This document shows positions 34,068 through 43,486 of a stretch of DNA of 64,000 nt, one piece after another (the stretch's first letter is position 1; each line of letters begins with the position of its first letter). The notes beneath the pieces were generated by a model, which was not told where the DNA came from, made no database searches, and saw only the letters and a list, made by a program, of their open reading frames with translations. The position numbers and the translations under genes were made by a program. The stretch lies in NCBI RefSeq assembly GCF_003143515.1, contig NZ_CP029343.1, positions 744,001 to 808,000 of the forward strand, read 5' to 3'. Origin of the DNA: Massilia oculi (lineage in GTDB: Bacteria; Pseudomonadota; Gammaproteobacteria; Burkholderiales; Burkholderiaceae_D).

Positions 34068-35255
34068 TCAGGGACGATTCGTGACGCCAACGGCATTCGT
34101 CAGCGCGCCCGGGAACAGCAGGCTCAGGTGGCGGTTCCAGTTCGCCAGCGGCGAGGCCGCGACGTACACGACGTCCTTGGGCCGCAATTCGAAGGTCTCG
34201 GCCATCGCCAGCGCGCCGGAATCGCGCGCGTCGAGCCGGAACACGCGGGTGCGGTCCTGCGCCTTGCGCACCACGTACACCTGGCGCGCATCGCCGCTCA
34301 GGGGACTGATGCCGCCCGTCTCGCCCAGCGCTTCGTTGAGCGTGAGCCGGCCGTCGTGCATGGTGAGCGCCTTCGGCGAGATCACCTCGCCCGAGACGAA
34401 CACTTTGCTCTCGTCGCGCGAATGCACGCGCACGACGTCGCCATGCGCCAGCAGGATGGTGCCCGGATTGACGCCCTTCTGCACCAGCTCGCGCAGATTG
34501 ACGTGGAAGCGGTCGTCGCCACGCTCGATCACGATGCGGCTCTGGTCCGCGGCCGGTTGCATGCCGCCGGCGCGGTTCAGCGCCTCGACCAGGGTCATCG
34601 GGATGTCGTCGATCGCCTGCAGGCCGGGCGTGCGCACTTCGCCATCGACATAGACGCGGCGGCTGCGGTAGGCCTGCACACGCAGGGTGAGGTTCGGATT
34701 GGCGATATAGCGGGCGAGCTTGCCGGTGAGCAGAGCGCGCGCTTCTTCCTCGGTCTTGCCATCGAGGCTGAGCAGGCCGATCAGCGGGAACTGGATGCGG
34801 CCCTGATGATCGACCGCGAAGCCTGGCGGCGTCGCGTTCGGCTGGACGACGCCGCTGTCGGCGGCCGATGTGGCCATGGTCATGCCGCCGGCGGCCAGCT
34901 CCGGATGGCCCCAGACCACGATCGACAGGATGTCGCCGCGCCCGATGGTATACGGCGGCGGCCGGGACACGAACAGGGGTGTGAGGTCTTGCCGGGCGAC
35001 GCTGGCCTGCGCCGCGCGCTCTTTTTCGATGAGGGTTTCGGTGATCAGCTCGGTGGTGGGCGCCGACGCATCGCCGGGACCGCCCGAACGCGCCGCCTCA
35101 CCGAAGCCGATGCCGGTCGCGCAGGCCGACAGGGCGAGACACAAGGCAAACATCAGGGCGATGGTGGACACGGACACCGGCGCGCGAAGCGACCGTGGAG
35201 CGCATCGTGAAGCCCGCGACAAATCCCTTATTGCAACTGAACGACACCGAGCCAT
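34068..35255 (-). CDS. Polysaccharide export outer-membrane protein, Wza family
   Basis: Outer-membrane channel for capsule or exopolysaccharide. 395 residues with a lipoprotein-type signal ('ALMFALCLALSACATG', lipobox LSAC), the Poly_export domain ('YTIGRGDILSIVVWGHPELA', 'DHQGRIQFPLIGLLSLDGKT') and two SLBB domains ('RRVYVDGEVRTPGLQAIDDI', 'SKVFVSGEVISPKALTMHDG'). The C-terminal amphipathic segment is present. It looks intact, but the genes that should follow it (wzc and onward) are deleted. The leader before the signal is long, so a start downstream of 35255 is possible. Confidence 0.92.
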   Translation of the reverse strand: MARCRSVAIRDLSRASRCAPRSLRAPVSVSTIALMFALCLALSACATGIGFGEAARSGGPGDASAPTTELITETLIEKERAAQASVARQDLTPLFVSRPPPYTIGRGDILSIVVWGHPELAAGGMTMATSAADSGVVQPNATPPGFAVDHQGRIQFPLIGLLSLDGKTEEEARALLTGKLARYIANPNLTLRVQAYRSRRVYVDGEVRTPGLQAIDDIPMTLVEALNRAGGMQPAADQSRIVIERGDDRFHVNLRELVQKGVNPGTILLAHGDVVRVHSRDESKVFVSGEVISPKALTMHDGRLTLNEALGETGGISPLSGDARQVYVVRKAQDRTRVFRLDARDSGALAMAETFELRPKDVVYVAASPLANWNRHLSLLFPGALTNAVGVTNRP

Positions 35256-35412
35256 GATTGTTGCCTATCAAAAATAGACGCAGTAGGTGAACGATTCAGT
35301 TCAGAGTACGGCGTCCATCGGACTTGGCTTTGCAGCGTATCAAATGGCGAACGGCGGCGTCGGTCAGGTCTGGTACGACGGGCAAAACGTGGCGGGCTTC
35401 GGACAGGGTGGT

Positions 35413-37176
35413 TCAGCGCATCTCTTCGATCAGCTTCAGTCCATCGGCGAAGCGCCAGATGCGGCGGATCTCGATGATGTCGAATTGTGCGGCGACATTC
35501 GGCGGAAACGCGGAATAGCGGGCATTCAGGCGCACGAAGCGGCGCACCGCGTCGTCCATGTCGGCCCGTCCGCTCGAGCGGATGATGGTGACGTCGTCGA
35601 TGCTGCCGTCGCTGCGCAGCGACACGCTGACCAGGGGGTCGATGCGCACGTCCTGCAGCGACAGGCGTGCGCCTCCAAGCACCGCGTTGCGCTCCAGCTT
35701 CTGGCGCACGCTGTCGACATAGAGGCGCAGCGGCGCGTCGCGTTCGCCGCCGTCGGCCAGCACCCGACGTCCGCCCATCGTCCGCTCGGCCGGCGCGGCG
35801 GGCGCATTCACGTTGGGAATGGTCACGCCGCGCAGCAGTTCGCGCGCGCGATTGCCGGGCAAGCCGGCCAGCGCCCCGGCGCCGGGCTGGCTTCCGCCGC
35901 CGCTGCCGGCACCACGACCCGCTCCCTGGCCCGGGCCGACGGGCATGGAAGCCATCGCCGCCGCGCCCGCGCCGGGACCCGGCGCCTGTGCCTGCATCCG
36001 CTGCGCGGCGGCCTGGCGCGCGGCTTCTTCCGCCTGCTGGCGGGCCAGGCGTTCGGCCTCGGCGCGCGCCTGCTGTTCCGCTTGCTGTTGCGCCTGTCGT
36101 TTCGCCTGTTCTTCCGCCTGCTGCTGCGCCAGCTGGCGTGCGCGCTCCTGCGCCAGTTGCTGCTGCGCGCTTTCCTCGACGCGCCGGCGCTCGGCCTCCT
36201 CTTGCGCAAGACGCTGCGCTTCCAGGCGTTGCCGCTCGGCGCGCTCCTGCTCCCGCATCTGCTCCCGCAGCTGCTCCTGCATCTGCGCCTGACGCAGCGC
36301 TTGCTCGGCGGCCTGCTGCGCGAGACGCTGCTCGGCCTGCACGCGCGCGGCCTGTTCCTGCGCCTGCTGACGCTCGGCTTCGCGCAGTCGCGCGATCCGC
36401 GCCTCGTCCTCGGCCACGCGACGATCTTCCTCGCGCCGTTGCTGTTCGAGCCGCTCCTGCGCGACCCGTTCCTGCGCCAGCCGCTCGGCGGCCTCACGCT
36501 CCGCCTGGGCCAAGCGCTCCAGCTCCTCTTCCGCCGCCAACAGGCGCTGGCGTTCTTCCTCGGCCTGTTGCGCGACGAGATCCGGACCAGGATCCACGAC
36601 TTCGGCCGGTTCCGCCGGAGGTTGGTCCGCGACCGCGTCGGCCAGTGCCGGCGCATCGAGCGCCGGCTCAGGAACGACGTCCGGCAAGGGCACGGGAACG
36701 GTGAACTCGGATTCGGGATTCGGCGCGGCCACGATCACCGGGGGTGGCACTTCGCGCAACTTGCGCTTCGGCGCGGGCGGCTTGGGGCGCTTCGGACGCC
36801 GGGCCTGGGCAGGCGGCCGCGCCTCGGCCTGGACGATCGGTGGCGGCGGCGGGTCGACCAGGCGCAGGCCCCGCGTCGGCGCAGGCGCCGGTGGCGGTGG
36901 CGGTGGCGGCGCAGGCGCCGGTGGCGGTGGCGGCGCGGGCGTCGGCGTCGGCGTTTCAGGCAATGGGGGAATCGGGGCGGTTGCCGGCTGCGCCTCAGGG
37001 GATGGCGCCAGCGTGACGTCAATCGGTCCGCCGCCGCCGAGATCGAGGCCGGGCACACCGAACTGCAGCGACAATACCAGCCCGTGCAGCAAGACCGAAA
37101 TGGCAATGCCCACGCCCAGGCGCCGGTCGCTGCGTGCCTGATCGTGTCCTCGCCTGCCAGCGGTCGCTTGGGTCAT
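35413..37176 (-). CDS. TonB/TolA-like energy-transducing protein with long coiled coil
   Basis: 587 residues. One N-terminal membrane helix ('RLGVGIAISVLLHGLVLSLQ') carries the Ser/His typical of TonB/TolA anchors. Pro-rich stretches ('TPAPPPPPAPAPPPPPPP') come next, then a roughly 220-residue Ala/Glu/Gln/Arg coiled coil as in TolA, a Gly/Ala linker, and a C-terminal TonB-like domain ('YVDSVRQKLERNAVLGGARL', 'VSVSLRSDGSIDDVTIIRSS'). It combines a TonB-style Pro-rich spacer with a TolA-style helix. No ExbB/ExbD or TolQ/R genes are adjacent. It may energise an outer-membrane receptor or stabilise the envelope. Confidence 0.8.
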   Translation of the reverse strand: MTQATAGRRGHDQARSDRRLGVGIAISVLLHGLVLSLQFGVPGLDLGGGGPIDVTLAPSPEAQPATAPIPPLPETPTPTPAPPPPPAPAPPPPPPPAPAPTRGLRLVDPPPPPIVQAEARPPAQARRPKRPKPPAPKRKLREVPPPVIVAAPNPESEFTVPVPLPDVVPEPALDAPALADAVADQPPAEPAEVVDPGPDLVAQQAEEERQRLLAAEEELERLAQAEREAAERLAQERVAQERLEQQRREEDRRVAEDEARIARLREAERQQAQEQAARVQAEQRLAQQAAEQALRQAQMQEQLREQMREQERAERQRLEAQRLAQEEAERRRVEESAQQQLAQERARQLAQQQAEEQAKRQAQQQAEQQARAEAERLARQQAEEAARQAAAQRMQAQAPGPGAGAAAMASMPVGPGQGAGRGAGSGGGSQPGAGALAGLPGNRARELLRGVTIPNVNAPAAPAERTMGGRRVLADGGERDAPLRLYVDSVRQKLERNAVLGGARLSLQDVRIDPLVSVSLRSDGSIDDVTIIRSSGRADMDDAVRRFVRLNARYSAFPPNVAAQFDIIEIRRIWRFADGLKLIEEMR

Positions 37177-37310
37177 GTCGTCGCTTGAGCAATATTGTCA
37201 AGCTGGCATCTTAGCGTTTACTCAGCGGTAATGCGAGGCGCACGATTCAAATACTCCCGCTGGCGGGCGGCTCCGTGCACACGCTGGCGCGAACGCCCGG
37301 CCAGCGCCGT

Positions 37311-37664
37311 TCACTTGCTCGACGTGCCCGGCATCGCGCCCACCAGCGCCCGCAGTCCGGCTTGCGCCTGGGCCCAGGGCGTGCCGGCCAGTTGCTCCGC
37401 GCAGGCTGGGCAGGCCTGCATCGGATTGCAGTCGTGCGCCAGCTCGACGTAATTCAGGCCGACCACGGTCTTGCCCTGGTAGCTATCGACCCGGGCCGGC
37501 TTCGCAGATGAGGCCTGCACGCCGGCCGCGCCGTCGAGCCACTTGGCGAACGGGTCGGTGGCCACGCCGTCCGGCACGTACCAGCGTTTGCGGGTCGGGT
37601 TCCAGCGGGCGCCGAGCGCCTTGGCGGCGTCCTTTTCGGCATAGGGAACGGTGAGAAAAACCAT
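37311..37664 (-). CDS. DUF5710-domain protein
   Basis: 117 residues. The N-terminal half is the DUF5710 motif 'LTVPYAEKDAAKALGARWNP' plus 'TRKRWYVPDG', a fold found in proteins associated with plasmid primases and mobile DNA. The C-terminal half holds 'ELAHDCNPMQACPACAEQLA', with three Cys that could bind a metal. ATG 37664 is used because the domain begins there. It lies 83 bp downstream of the holin-like gene in the same direction and may share its promoter. Confidence 0.75.
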   Translation of the reverse strand: MVFLTVPYAEKDAAKALGARWNPTRKRWYVPDGVATDPFAKWLDGAAGVQASSAKPARVDSYQGKTVVGLNYVELAHDCNPMQACPACAEQLAGTPWAQAQAGLRALVGAMPGTSSK

Positions 37665-37747
37665 GAACGAAGGCACTCCGGAATCGATGTCAATGCGGTC
37701 CGCTATTCTACAGGCACCGTACCCTGGCGGCGGTATGGTTCGACCTG

Positions 37748-37945
37748 TCACTTTTCGCTCCGGCGCCTGTCCCACGCGGCATCGCTTTCGCGCTGCTCGC
37801 GGCGGTCCTTGCGCCAGGTGTACACCAGATTGACGAGCGCCCCCAGCAAGCCGGTCAGGATGCCGACCAGGATGCCCAGGTCAGACAGCGTCAGCGTCGT
37901 GGCCAGGTCGGCGCCAAGCAGGCGCAGGTAAGTGTCAATGATCAT
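37748..37945 (-). CDS. HP1-holin-like small membrane protein
   Basis: 65 residues. One hydrophobic helix ('LGILVGILTGLLGALVNLVY') is followed by a strongly charged tail ('TWRKDRREQRESDAAWDRR'), and the N-terminus ('LGADLATTLTLSDLG') matches the layout of HP1-family phage holins (LTLNDWG...G...VNW-basic tail). Holins make membrane holes that trigger lysis. ATG 37945 has GGGAGA upstream. The gene is divergent from an S24 phage-type repressor whose operators lie between the two, so it is probably repressed until DNA damage. No endolysin is adjacent. Confidence 0.65.
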   Translation of the reverse strand: MIIDTYLRLLGADLATTLTLSDLGILVGILTGLLGALVNLVYTWRKDRREQRESDAAWDRRRSEK

Positions 37946-38024
37946 CGTGTCTCCCGTGCTTCGCTCTGAAGCGGCGCATGGGCATCGTGATCGACCCTGA
38001 GCCACGTCAATGCAGTGAATGAAA

Positions 38025-38088
38025 GTATAGGAAAACTATACCACATCAGTAAATAAAAACTATACTCCTAAGTATAGTTTTCCTATAC
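38025..38088. promoter_or_regulatory. Triple operator of the S24 repressor
   Basis: GTATAGGAAAACTATAC at 38025-38041 and its exact reverse complement GTATAGTTTTCCTATAC at 38072-38088 are each imperfect palindromes with 6-bp GTATAG/CTATAC arms. Between them, AAACTATAC-TCCTAA-GTATAGTTT (38057-38080) forms a third dyad sharing the right-hand arm. This is the arrangement of a phage immunity region. The last operator ends 9 bp before the repressor ATG, so the repressor should control itself and probably the divergent holin-like gene. Confidence 0.8.
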
Positions 38089-38097
38089 CATGCCGAT

Positions 38098-38835
38098 ATG
38101 GATCTCCAAACGATGATTGCGTGCTGGGTGAGAGAAGCGCGCACCGGCGCCGGCCTGTCCGGCACGGCGCTCGGCGCGCGGCTGGCGCTCGAGCTCGGCA
38201 CCGAGCGCGGCAATACCAAGGCCAATATCTCGCACTGGGAAAACGAAAAGCACAGCCCGAACCTGAAACAGCTGCTGGCCATTTCCCGGGTCACGGGCCG
38301 CAGCCTGCCGCCGGACATCCTGGCGTCGATGTCGGGCGCGCCGGCGCAGGACGCGCCGCCCCCTGGCGGGTTGAGCAATATCCTGCGGGTGGTGGCGGCC
38401 GAAGGCGACGACGACGGCTTCGTGCAGATCCCGATGGTCAAGCTGCGGCTGTCGGCGGGCATCACCGGCTATCAGACCGAGCCGGAACGGCGCGATGGCG
38501 GCACGCTCGGCATGCGCCGCACCTGGATCGAGCGCAACCAGTACCACCCGTCGCACCTGATCGCGATCTACGTCAAGGGCGAGAGCATGGAACCCTCGCT
38601 GTACGCGGGCGACATCGTGGTCATCAACACGCTCGAGACCAAGCTGGTCGACGGCGCCGTCTATGCCTTCAACTACGAGGGCGAGGCCGTGGTCAAGCGC
38701 CTGGCGCGCGACGCCGGCCAGTGGTGGCTGACCTCGGACAACGTCGATCAGCGCAAATACCACCGCAAGCTATGCCAGGGCGGCGAATGCATCGTCATCG
38801 GGCGGGTGGTGCGCAAGGAAAGCGACCGCATTTGA
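38098..38835 (+). CDS. Phage-type repressor: XRE helix-turn-helix plus S24 self-cleaving peptidase
   Basis: 245 residues. An N-terminal XRE domain ('SGTALGARLALELGTERGNT', 'KANISHWENEKHSPNLKQLL') is followed by a linker and a LexA/CI-like S24 domain. The cleavage dipeptide is likely Ala120-Gly121 in 'KLRLSAGITGY'. The catalytic Ser163 in 'YVKGESMEPSLYAGD' and Lys200 in 'GEAVVKRLA' are 37 residues apart, exactly as in LexA. RecA-triggered autocleavage is therefore expected. The operators are immediately upstream. No integrase or structural phage genes surround it, so it is a stranded or domesticated phage switch. Confidence 0.92.
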   Translation: MDLQTMIACWVREARTGAGLSGTALGARLALELGTERGNTKANISHWENEKHSPNLKQLLAISRVTGRSLPPDILASMSGAPAQDAPPPGGLSNILRVVAAEGDDDGFVQIPMVKLRLSAGITGYQTEPERRDGGTLGMRRTWIERNQYHPSHLIAIYVKGESMEPSLYAGDIVVINTLETKLVDGAVYAFNYEGEAVVKRLARDAGQWWLTSDNVDQRKYHRKLCQGGECIVIGRVVRKESDRI

Positions 38836-39119
38836 GACTGACCGGCGGCATCGTCACCGTGCGCGGCGTCCGGATGGCGCTCGTCTTCGCCGATCCGGCC
38901 TCGCTGCGGGCCGGCGTCGGCGACGCCCTGCTGGCGCGGCTCGGTCCCTGGTTCCCGCGCCTGCCGATCATGCTGGTGGCCCCGCGCGCGCACCCGGCGC
39001 GGGCCTACGCGCAGTTCGATACGCGCGCGCTGCTGCCGGAACTCGACCTTGCCGGCATGGTCGAACGAGAGATCGACCTCGACGGGCCGCCGCCCGACGC
39101 CACCTCCCCGCCGTTCTAG
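38832..39119 (+). CDS. Small hypothetical protein coupled to the repressor
   Basis: A 95-codon frame that begins at a TTG overlapping the repressor stop (TTGA) and ends at TAG 39117-39119; GTG 38859 or ATG 38874 are other possible starts. The sequence ('VRMALVFADPASLRAGVGDA', 'LPIMLVAPRAHPARAYAQFD') looks like a folded protein, with no recognised family. Its stop overlaps the end of the convergent LysR gene by 4 bp. The tight spacing supports it as real and co-expressed with the repressor. Confidence 0.5.
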   Translation: MRLTGGIVTVRGVRMALVFADPASLRAGVGDALLARLGPWFPRLPIMLVAPRAHPARAYAQFDTRALLPELDLAGMVEREIDLDGPPPDATSPPF

Positions 39120-40018
39120 GAGGGCGCCTGCCCGAAGGCGCTTGGAGCCCGCTCCAGGATGCGTCGCAAGGCCGGGTGGTGCACGCGCCGCTCGACCGTC
39201 ACCGCATAGATCTGCTCGACGATCGAATCGATCACGCCCACCTGCACCAGCCCATACTGCGCGCACAGCGCGTCCGCCAGCACGGTCGGCGCCGCCATGA
39301 AGCCGGCGCCCGCGCCAGCGAAGGAGCCGAGCAAGGCGCCGTCGTCGAATTCGCCCACCACGATCGGACGCAGCCCATGCGCTTCGAGCCAGGCCTTGAG
39401 CTGGCTGTGCAGGGCGGCGTCCTCGCCCGGCATCAGGAACGGCGCGTCCTTCAGGCGTTGCGGAAATGGTCCGGCCCAGCGCCGGCAGACCTCGGCATGA
39501 GCGACCACCGTCACCGTGCTCGATCCCAGCAGGTGGCTGTGACCGCGCACCGCGCCGCCGGGCGGCAAGCCCTGGTCCGAGATCAGCAGGTCGAGCCGGT
39601 GCGCGCTCAGGTCTTCCATCAGGTCGGCGAAGCGCCCTTCCCGGCACACGAGGTGCATGGCCAGGCCGGCGTCGCGCGCCGGTTGCAGCAGGCGAAAGGC
39701 CATCGTCTTGGCGATCACGTCGCACAGGCCCACTCGCAACGTTTCCGTCTCCGTGAACACGCCGCGCCGCACTGCCTGCTCCAGCTCGTTGCCAAGACTG
39801 AAGATTTGGTCGGCATAGCGCAGCACCGTCTTGCCGGCTTCGGTCAGCGCCAGTCCGCGTCCCTTCTTGCGCAGCAATTCCTCGCCAAGCTGTTCCTCCA
39901 GCACCTGCAACTGGGTGCTGATCGCCTGCGGCGACACGTGCAACTGCTCCGCTGCGCGGGCGACGCTGCCGACCGTCGCGACGGCGTGAAAGTACTGCAG
40001 GTGCTTGTAATTGATCAT
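39116..40018 (-). CDS. LysR-family regulator, NhaR-like
   Basis: 300 residues. The N-terminus 'MINYKHLQYFHAVATVGSVA' and 'RAAEQLHVSPQAISTQLQVL', followed by 'KKGRGLALTEAGKTVLRYAD', matches the NhaR branch of LysR activators (LNYNHLYYF...KRKGRGL in E. coli NhaR). The effector domain follows. NhaR responds to Na+ and activates a Na+/H+ antiporter; no antiporter gene is in the window. The gene is divergent from the TerB-like gene with 107 bp between starts, which makes that gene a candidate target. Confidence 0.88.
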   Translation of the reverse strand: MINYKHLQYFHAVATVGSVARAAEQLHVSPQAISTQLQVLEEQLGEELLRKKGRGLALTEAGKTVLRYADQIFSLGNELEQAVRRGVFTETETLRVGLCDVIAKTMAFRLLQPARDAGLAMHLVCREGRFADLMEDLSAHRLDLLISDQGLPPGGAVRGHSHLLGSSTVTVVAHAEVCRRWAGPFPQRLKDAPFLMPGEDAALHSQLKAWLEAHGLRPIVVGEFDDGALLGSFAGAGAGFMAAPTVLADALCAQYGLVQVGVIDSIVEQIYAVTVERRVHHPALRRILERAPSAFGQAPS

Positions 40019-40125
40019 GCAACACCACTAAAAAATGGGATGATTTCGAAAGATTATTCGATTTTACTTTCGATTGGCAGCGCCGTATATTGGTGACTCC
40101 CAGTTCTTTTGAAGCGAGGAATGCA

Positions 40126-40536
40126 ATGAGAAGTTACCCCACCAACAGCCCGAAAGCCATGTGCCGCCTGCTGGCGCTGGCCATGATCGTCGACGGCCGC
40201 ATCGCGCCGCAGGAACTAAAGAGCCTGCACCGGAGCGGCGTGCTCGGGGCGCTGCGGGTGAGCGAAGACACCTTCGACGACACGGCGGGCGAATTGACCC
40301 AGGACTTGCTGGCGACCAGCGCCGACCGCGAGGGCGGCATGGTCGAGATCGAGCCGGCGACGATCGACCGCCTGCTGGACGAGGTGCAGGACGAGGCGCT
40401 GCGCGTCACGGTCCTCAAGGGCATGCTCGATATCGTGCGCGCCGACAGCGTGATCGACCACCGCGAGCGCCGGCTGCTGCGCCGCGCGATGCATGCCTGG
40501 GGCGACTCGGGCGCCGAGGCCGTCAGCGCGGCTTGA
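40126..40536 (+). CDS. TerB-like domain protein
   Basis: 136 residues, all helical, resembling the TerB/tellurite-resistance fold: 'MCRLLALAMIVDGRIAPQEL' near the start (the Asp-Gly metal-binding type turn) and 'VLKGMLDIVRADSVIDHRER' then 'RLLRRAMHAWG' at the end, with paired acidic motifs. There is no signal peptide. GCGAGGA lies before ATG 40126. TerB proteins are linked to metal and phage stress responses, but isolated copies have no assigned role. The divergent NhaR-like regulator may control it. Confidence 0.7.
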   Translation: MRSYPTNSPKAMCRLLALAMIVDGRIAPQELKSLHRSGVLGALRVSEDTFDDTAGELTQDLLATSADREGGMVEIEPATIDRLLDEVQDEALRVTVLKGMLDIVRADSVIDHRERRLLRRAMHAWGDSGAEAVSAA

Positions 40537-40688
40537 CGATCGGGGCGGCGCCGAGCCGCCCCCCACATGCATACATTGAAAGACATGCTTGCGATTCAGG
40601 TGTCGCCGTTACAAAGCGACACCATTTCAACACATCGGCGCAATAGCCCAGCCATACAATGAAGACCTCACATTGCGCGAGGTCCATC

Positions 40689-41735
40689 ATGCCAAACTAT
40701 TCCCAGGATCACCGGTACACCCTGACGCCGAACGAGATGGACTGGGCCTGGCGGCTCGACCTGCGACCGGTGCAGGACCCGGAGCTCGGCCAGTACTACG
40801 GCCGCACCGCCCACTTCGGCACCCACGACCCGTATGCCAGCCAGGACGACGTCTTCGTCTTCCACGCCACCAGGGGCATGGCGTACACGGTCCAGAGCGG
40901 CAGTTACTTCGATCCCGTCGACCTGCGCGTGTTCGACGACCTGGGCAAGGAAATCGCCAGCGACGACGGCAGCGGCGCCTACGGTTATGACTACGCCTCC
41001 TTCGTCGCGCCCTATACCGGCTGGTACTACATCGACGCATCATGGAGCCAGGACTACTACGACACCTATGCCAGCCTGAACGTGTACGAAGACCGGGCGC
41101 CGGTCTACCCTCCGACCAATGCCATCGTCGGCGCCGGCGGCCACGACATGCTGTACGGTACCCGCTCGGACGACATCGTCGACGGCGGCGCCGGCATCGA
41201 CACCTTCGTGCTGGAGGGTTATCGCGACGAATACGCGGTCAGCGTGAAGGACGGGACGATCACGGTCACCGACCTGCTGGGTCTCGACGGCGTCGACACC
41301 CTGCGCAACGTCGAGCGGCTGTCCTTCGAGGGCGGCGACTACATTTCCTACGAGACCACGGGCTTTCCGGCCGAGGCCTACCGCCTGTACCAGGCGGCCT
41401 TCGACCGTACGCCGGACAAGGGTGGACTCGGCTACTGGATCGGCCAGATGGGTGACGGGGCCAGCCTGCACGCGGTGGCGGACGCTTTCGTGCACTCGGC
41501 CGAGTTCGGCAAGCTGGTCGGCGCCGCAGCCAGCAATGCCGACATCATCACCCTGCTCTATGCGAACGTGCTCGACCGCGCGCCGGACGCCGATGGATTC
41601 GCTTTCTGGAAGCAGGCGCTGGACAGCAAGGCGATCACCGTGGCCGACATGGTGGTGGGGTTCAGCGAAAGCCCGGAAAACCAGGCCAGGGTCATTGGTT
41701 CGCTCGAGGCTGGCTACGAGTTCATCGTGACCTGA
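40689..41735 (+). CDS. DUF4214-domain protein with RTX-like calcium-binding region
   Basis: 348 residues. No classical signal peptide. The N-terminal 130 residues are a beta-rich pre-peptidase-like domain ('DDVFVFHATRGMAYTVQSGS', 'PYTGWYYIDASWSQDYYDTY'). A short Gly/Asp segment follows ('GAGGHDMLYGTRSDDIVDGG' then AGIDTFVLEG) like a single RTX/hemolysin-type calcium repeat. Two DUF4214 repeats complete it ('AYRLYQAAFDRTPDKGGLGY', 'LLYANVLDRAPDADGFAFWK'). Such proteins are usually secreted by type I systems and sit at the cell surface. GAGG at 40679-40682 supports ATG 40689. No T1SS genes are nearby. Confidence 0.85.
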   Translation: MPNYSQDHRYTLTPNEMDWAWRLDLRPVQDPELGQYYGRTAHFGTHDPYASQDDVFVFHATRGMAYTVQSGSYFDPVDLRVFDDLGKEIASDDGSGAYGYDYASFVAPYTGWYYIDASWSQDYYDTYASLNVYEDRAPVYPPTNAIVGAGGHDMLYGTRSDDIVDGGAGIDTFVLEGYRDEYAVSVKDGTITVTDLLGLDGVDTLRNVERLSFEGGDYISYETTGFPAEAYRLYQAAFDRTPDKGGLGYWIGQMGDGASLHAVADAFVHSAEFGKLVGAAASNADIITLLYANVLDRAPDADGFAFWKQALDSKAITVADMVVGFSESPENQARVIGSLEAGYEFIVT

Positions 41736-41759
41736 ACGGGCGCGCTGAGTAAGCAGAAG

Positions 41760-41836
41760 TGGCCCGCCCTACACGAATCGAACGTGTGACCCACAGCTTA
41801 GAAGGCTGTTGCTCTATCCAACTGAGCTAAGGGCGG
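41760..41836 (-). tRNA. tRNA-Arg (anticodon TCT)
   Basis: 77 nt including encoded CCA. Acceptor CCGCCCT pairs with AGGGCGG; D-arm TAGCTCAGTTGGATAGAGC; anticodon loop CTTCTAA gives TCT; T-loop GTTCGATTC. It reads AGA, a rare Arg codon in this GC-rich genome. It has its own promoter upstream. Confidence 0.95.
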
Positions 41837-41851
41837 CCTGGAAGAGGCGCT

Positions 41852-41881
41852 ACTATAAACCGTTAGCATTGATGCTTGCAA
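41852..41881 (-). promoter_or_regulatory. Promoter of tRNA-Arg
   Basis: On the minus strand TTGCAA (41881-41876) and TATAGT (41857-41852) with an 18-bp spacer. Transcription would start about 8-10 bp before the tRNA 5' end. A separate promoter is needed because a terminator follows the upstream tRNA-Pro. Confidence 0.6.
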
Positions 41882-41926
41882 TGTGACAGTGCAAGCGCAG
41901 CCGGCGTAGCGATGCGGAAAACAAAA

Positions 41927-41947
41927 CAGGCCGTCGATGACGGCCTG
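41927..41947 (-). terminator. Terminator after tRNA-Pro
   Basis: Perfect 9-bp stem CAGGCCGTC (41927-41935) with GACGGCCTG (41939-41947), loop GAT, and a T-rich tail on the minus strand (TTTTGTTTT from 41926 down). It lies 16 bp beyond tRNA-Pro and so ends transcripts from the glmM/tRNA-Pro side. Confidence 0.85.
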
Positions 41948-41962
41948 CCTTGATGAATCTTT

Positions 41963-42039
41963 TGGTCGGAGTACAAGGATTCGAACCTTGGACCCCCTGG
42001 TCCCAAACCAGGTGCGCTACCGGGCTGCGCTACACTCCG
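41963..42039 (-). tRNA. tRNA-Pro (anticodon TGG)
   Basis: 77 nt with encoded CCA. Acceptor CGGAGTG pairs with TACTCCG through a G-U; D-arm AGCGCAGCCCGGTAGCGC; anticodon loop TTTGGGA gives TGG; T-loop GTTCGAATC. It lies 75 bp downstream of glmM and may be read from the same transcript. Confidence 0.95.
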
Positions 42040-42114
42040 CCGTGAGAAACATTATAAGCGATGGCGACGCGAAATGCCAGCCCTGGCCAGCATTCGGCCA
42101 GACTGGCGATTCCG

Positions 42115-43455
<1,341 letters not shown>

Positions 43456-43486
43456 CTAGTTCTCTTTTCTCTTATTGAAACGATTT

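Noticed and set aside
37311..39119. Complete prophage
   Set aside because: Only a repressor, an operator region and a holin-like gene are recognisable. There is no integrase, attachment-site pair, terminase, capsid or tail gene, so it is treated as a remnant or domesticated module.
41760..42039. tRNA-Arg/tRNA-Pro as the end of an integrated island
   Set aside because: No duplicated tRNA 3' end or integrase gene was seen nearby; the genes next to them are either core (glmM) or unlinked.
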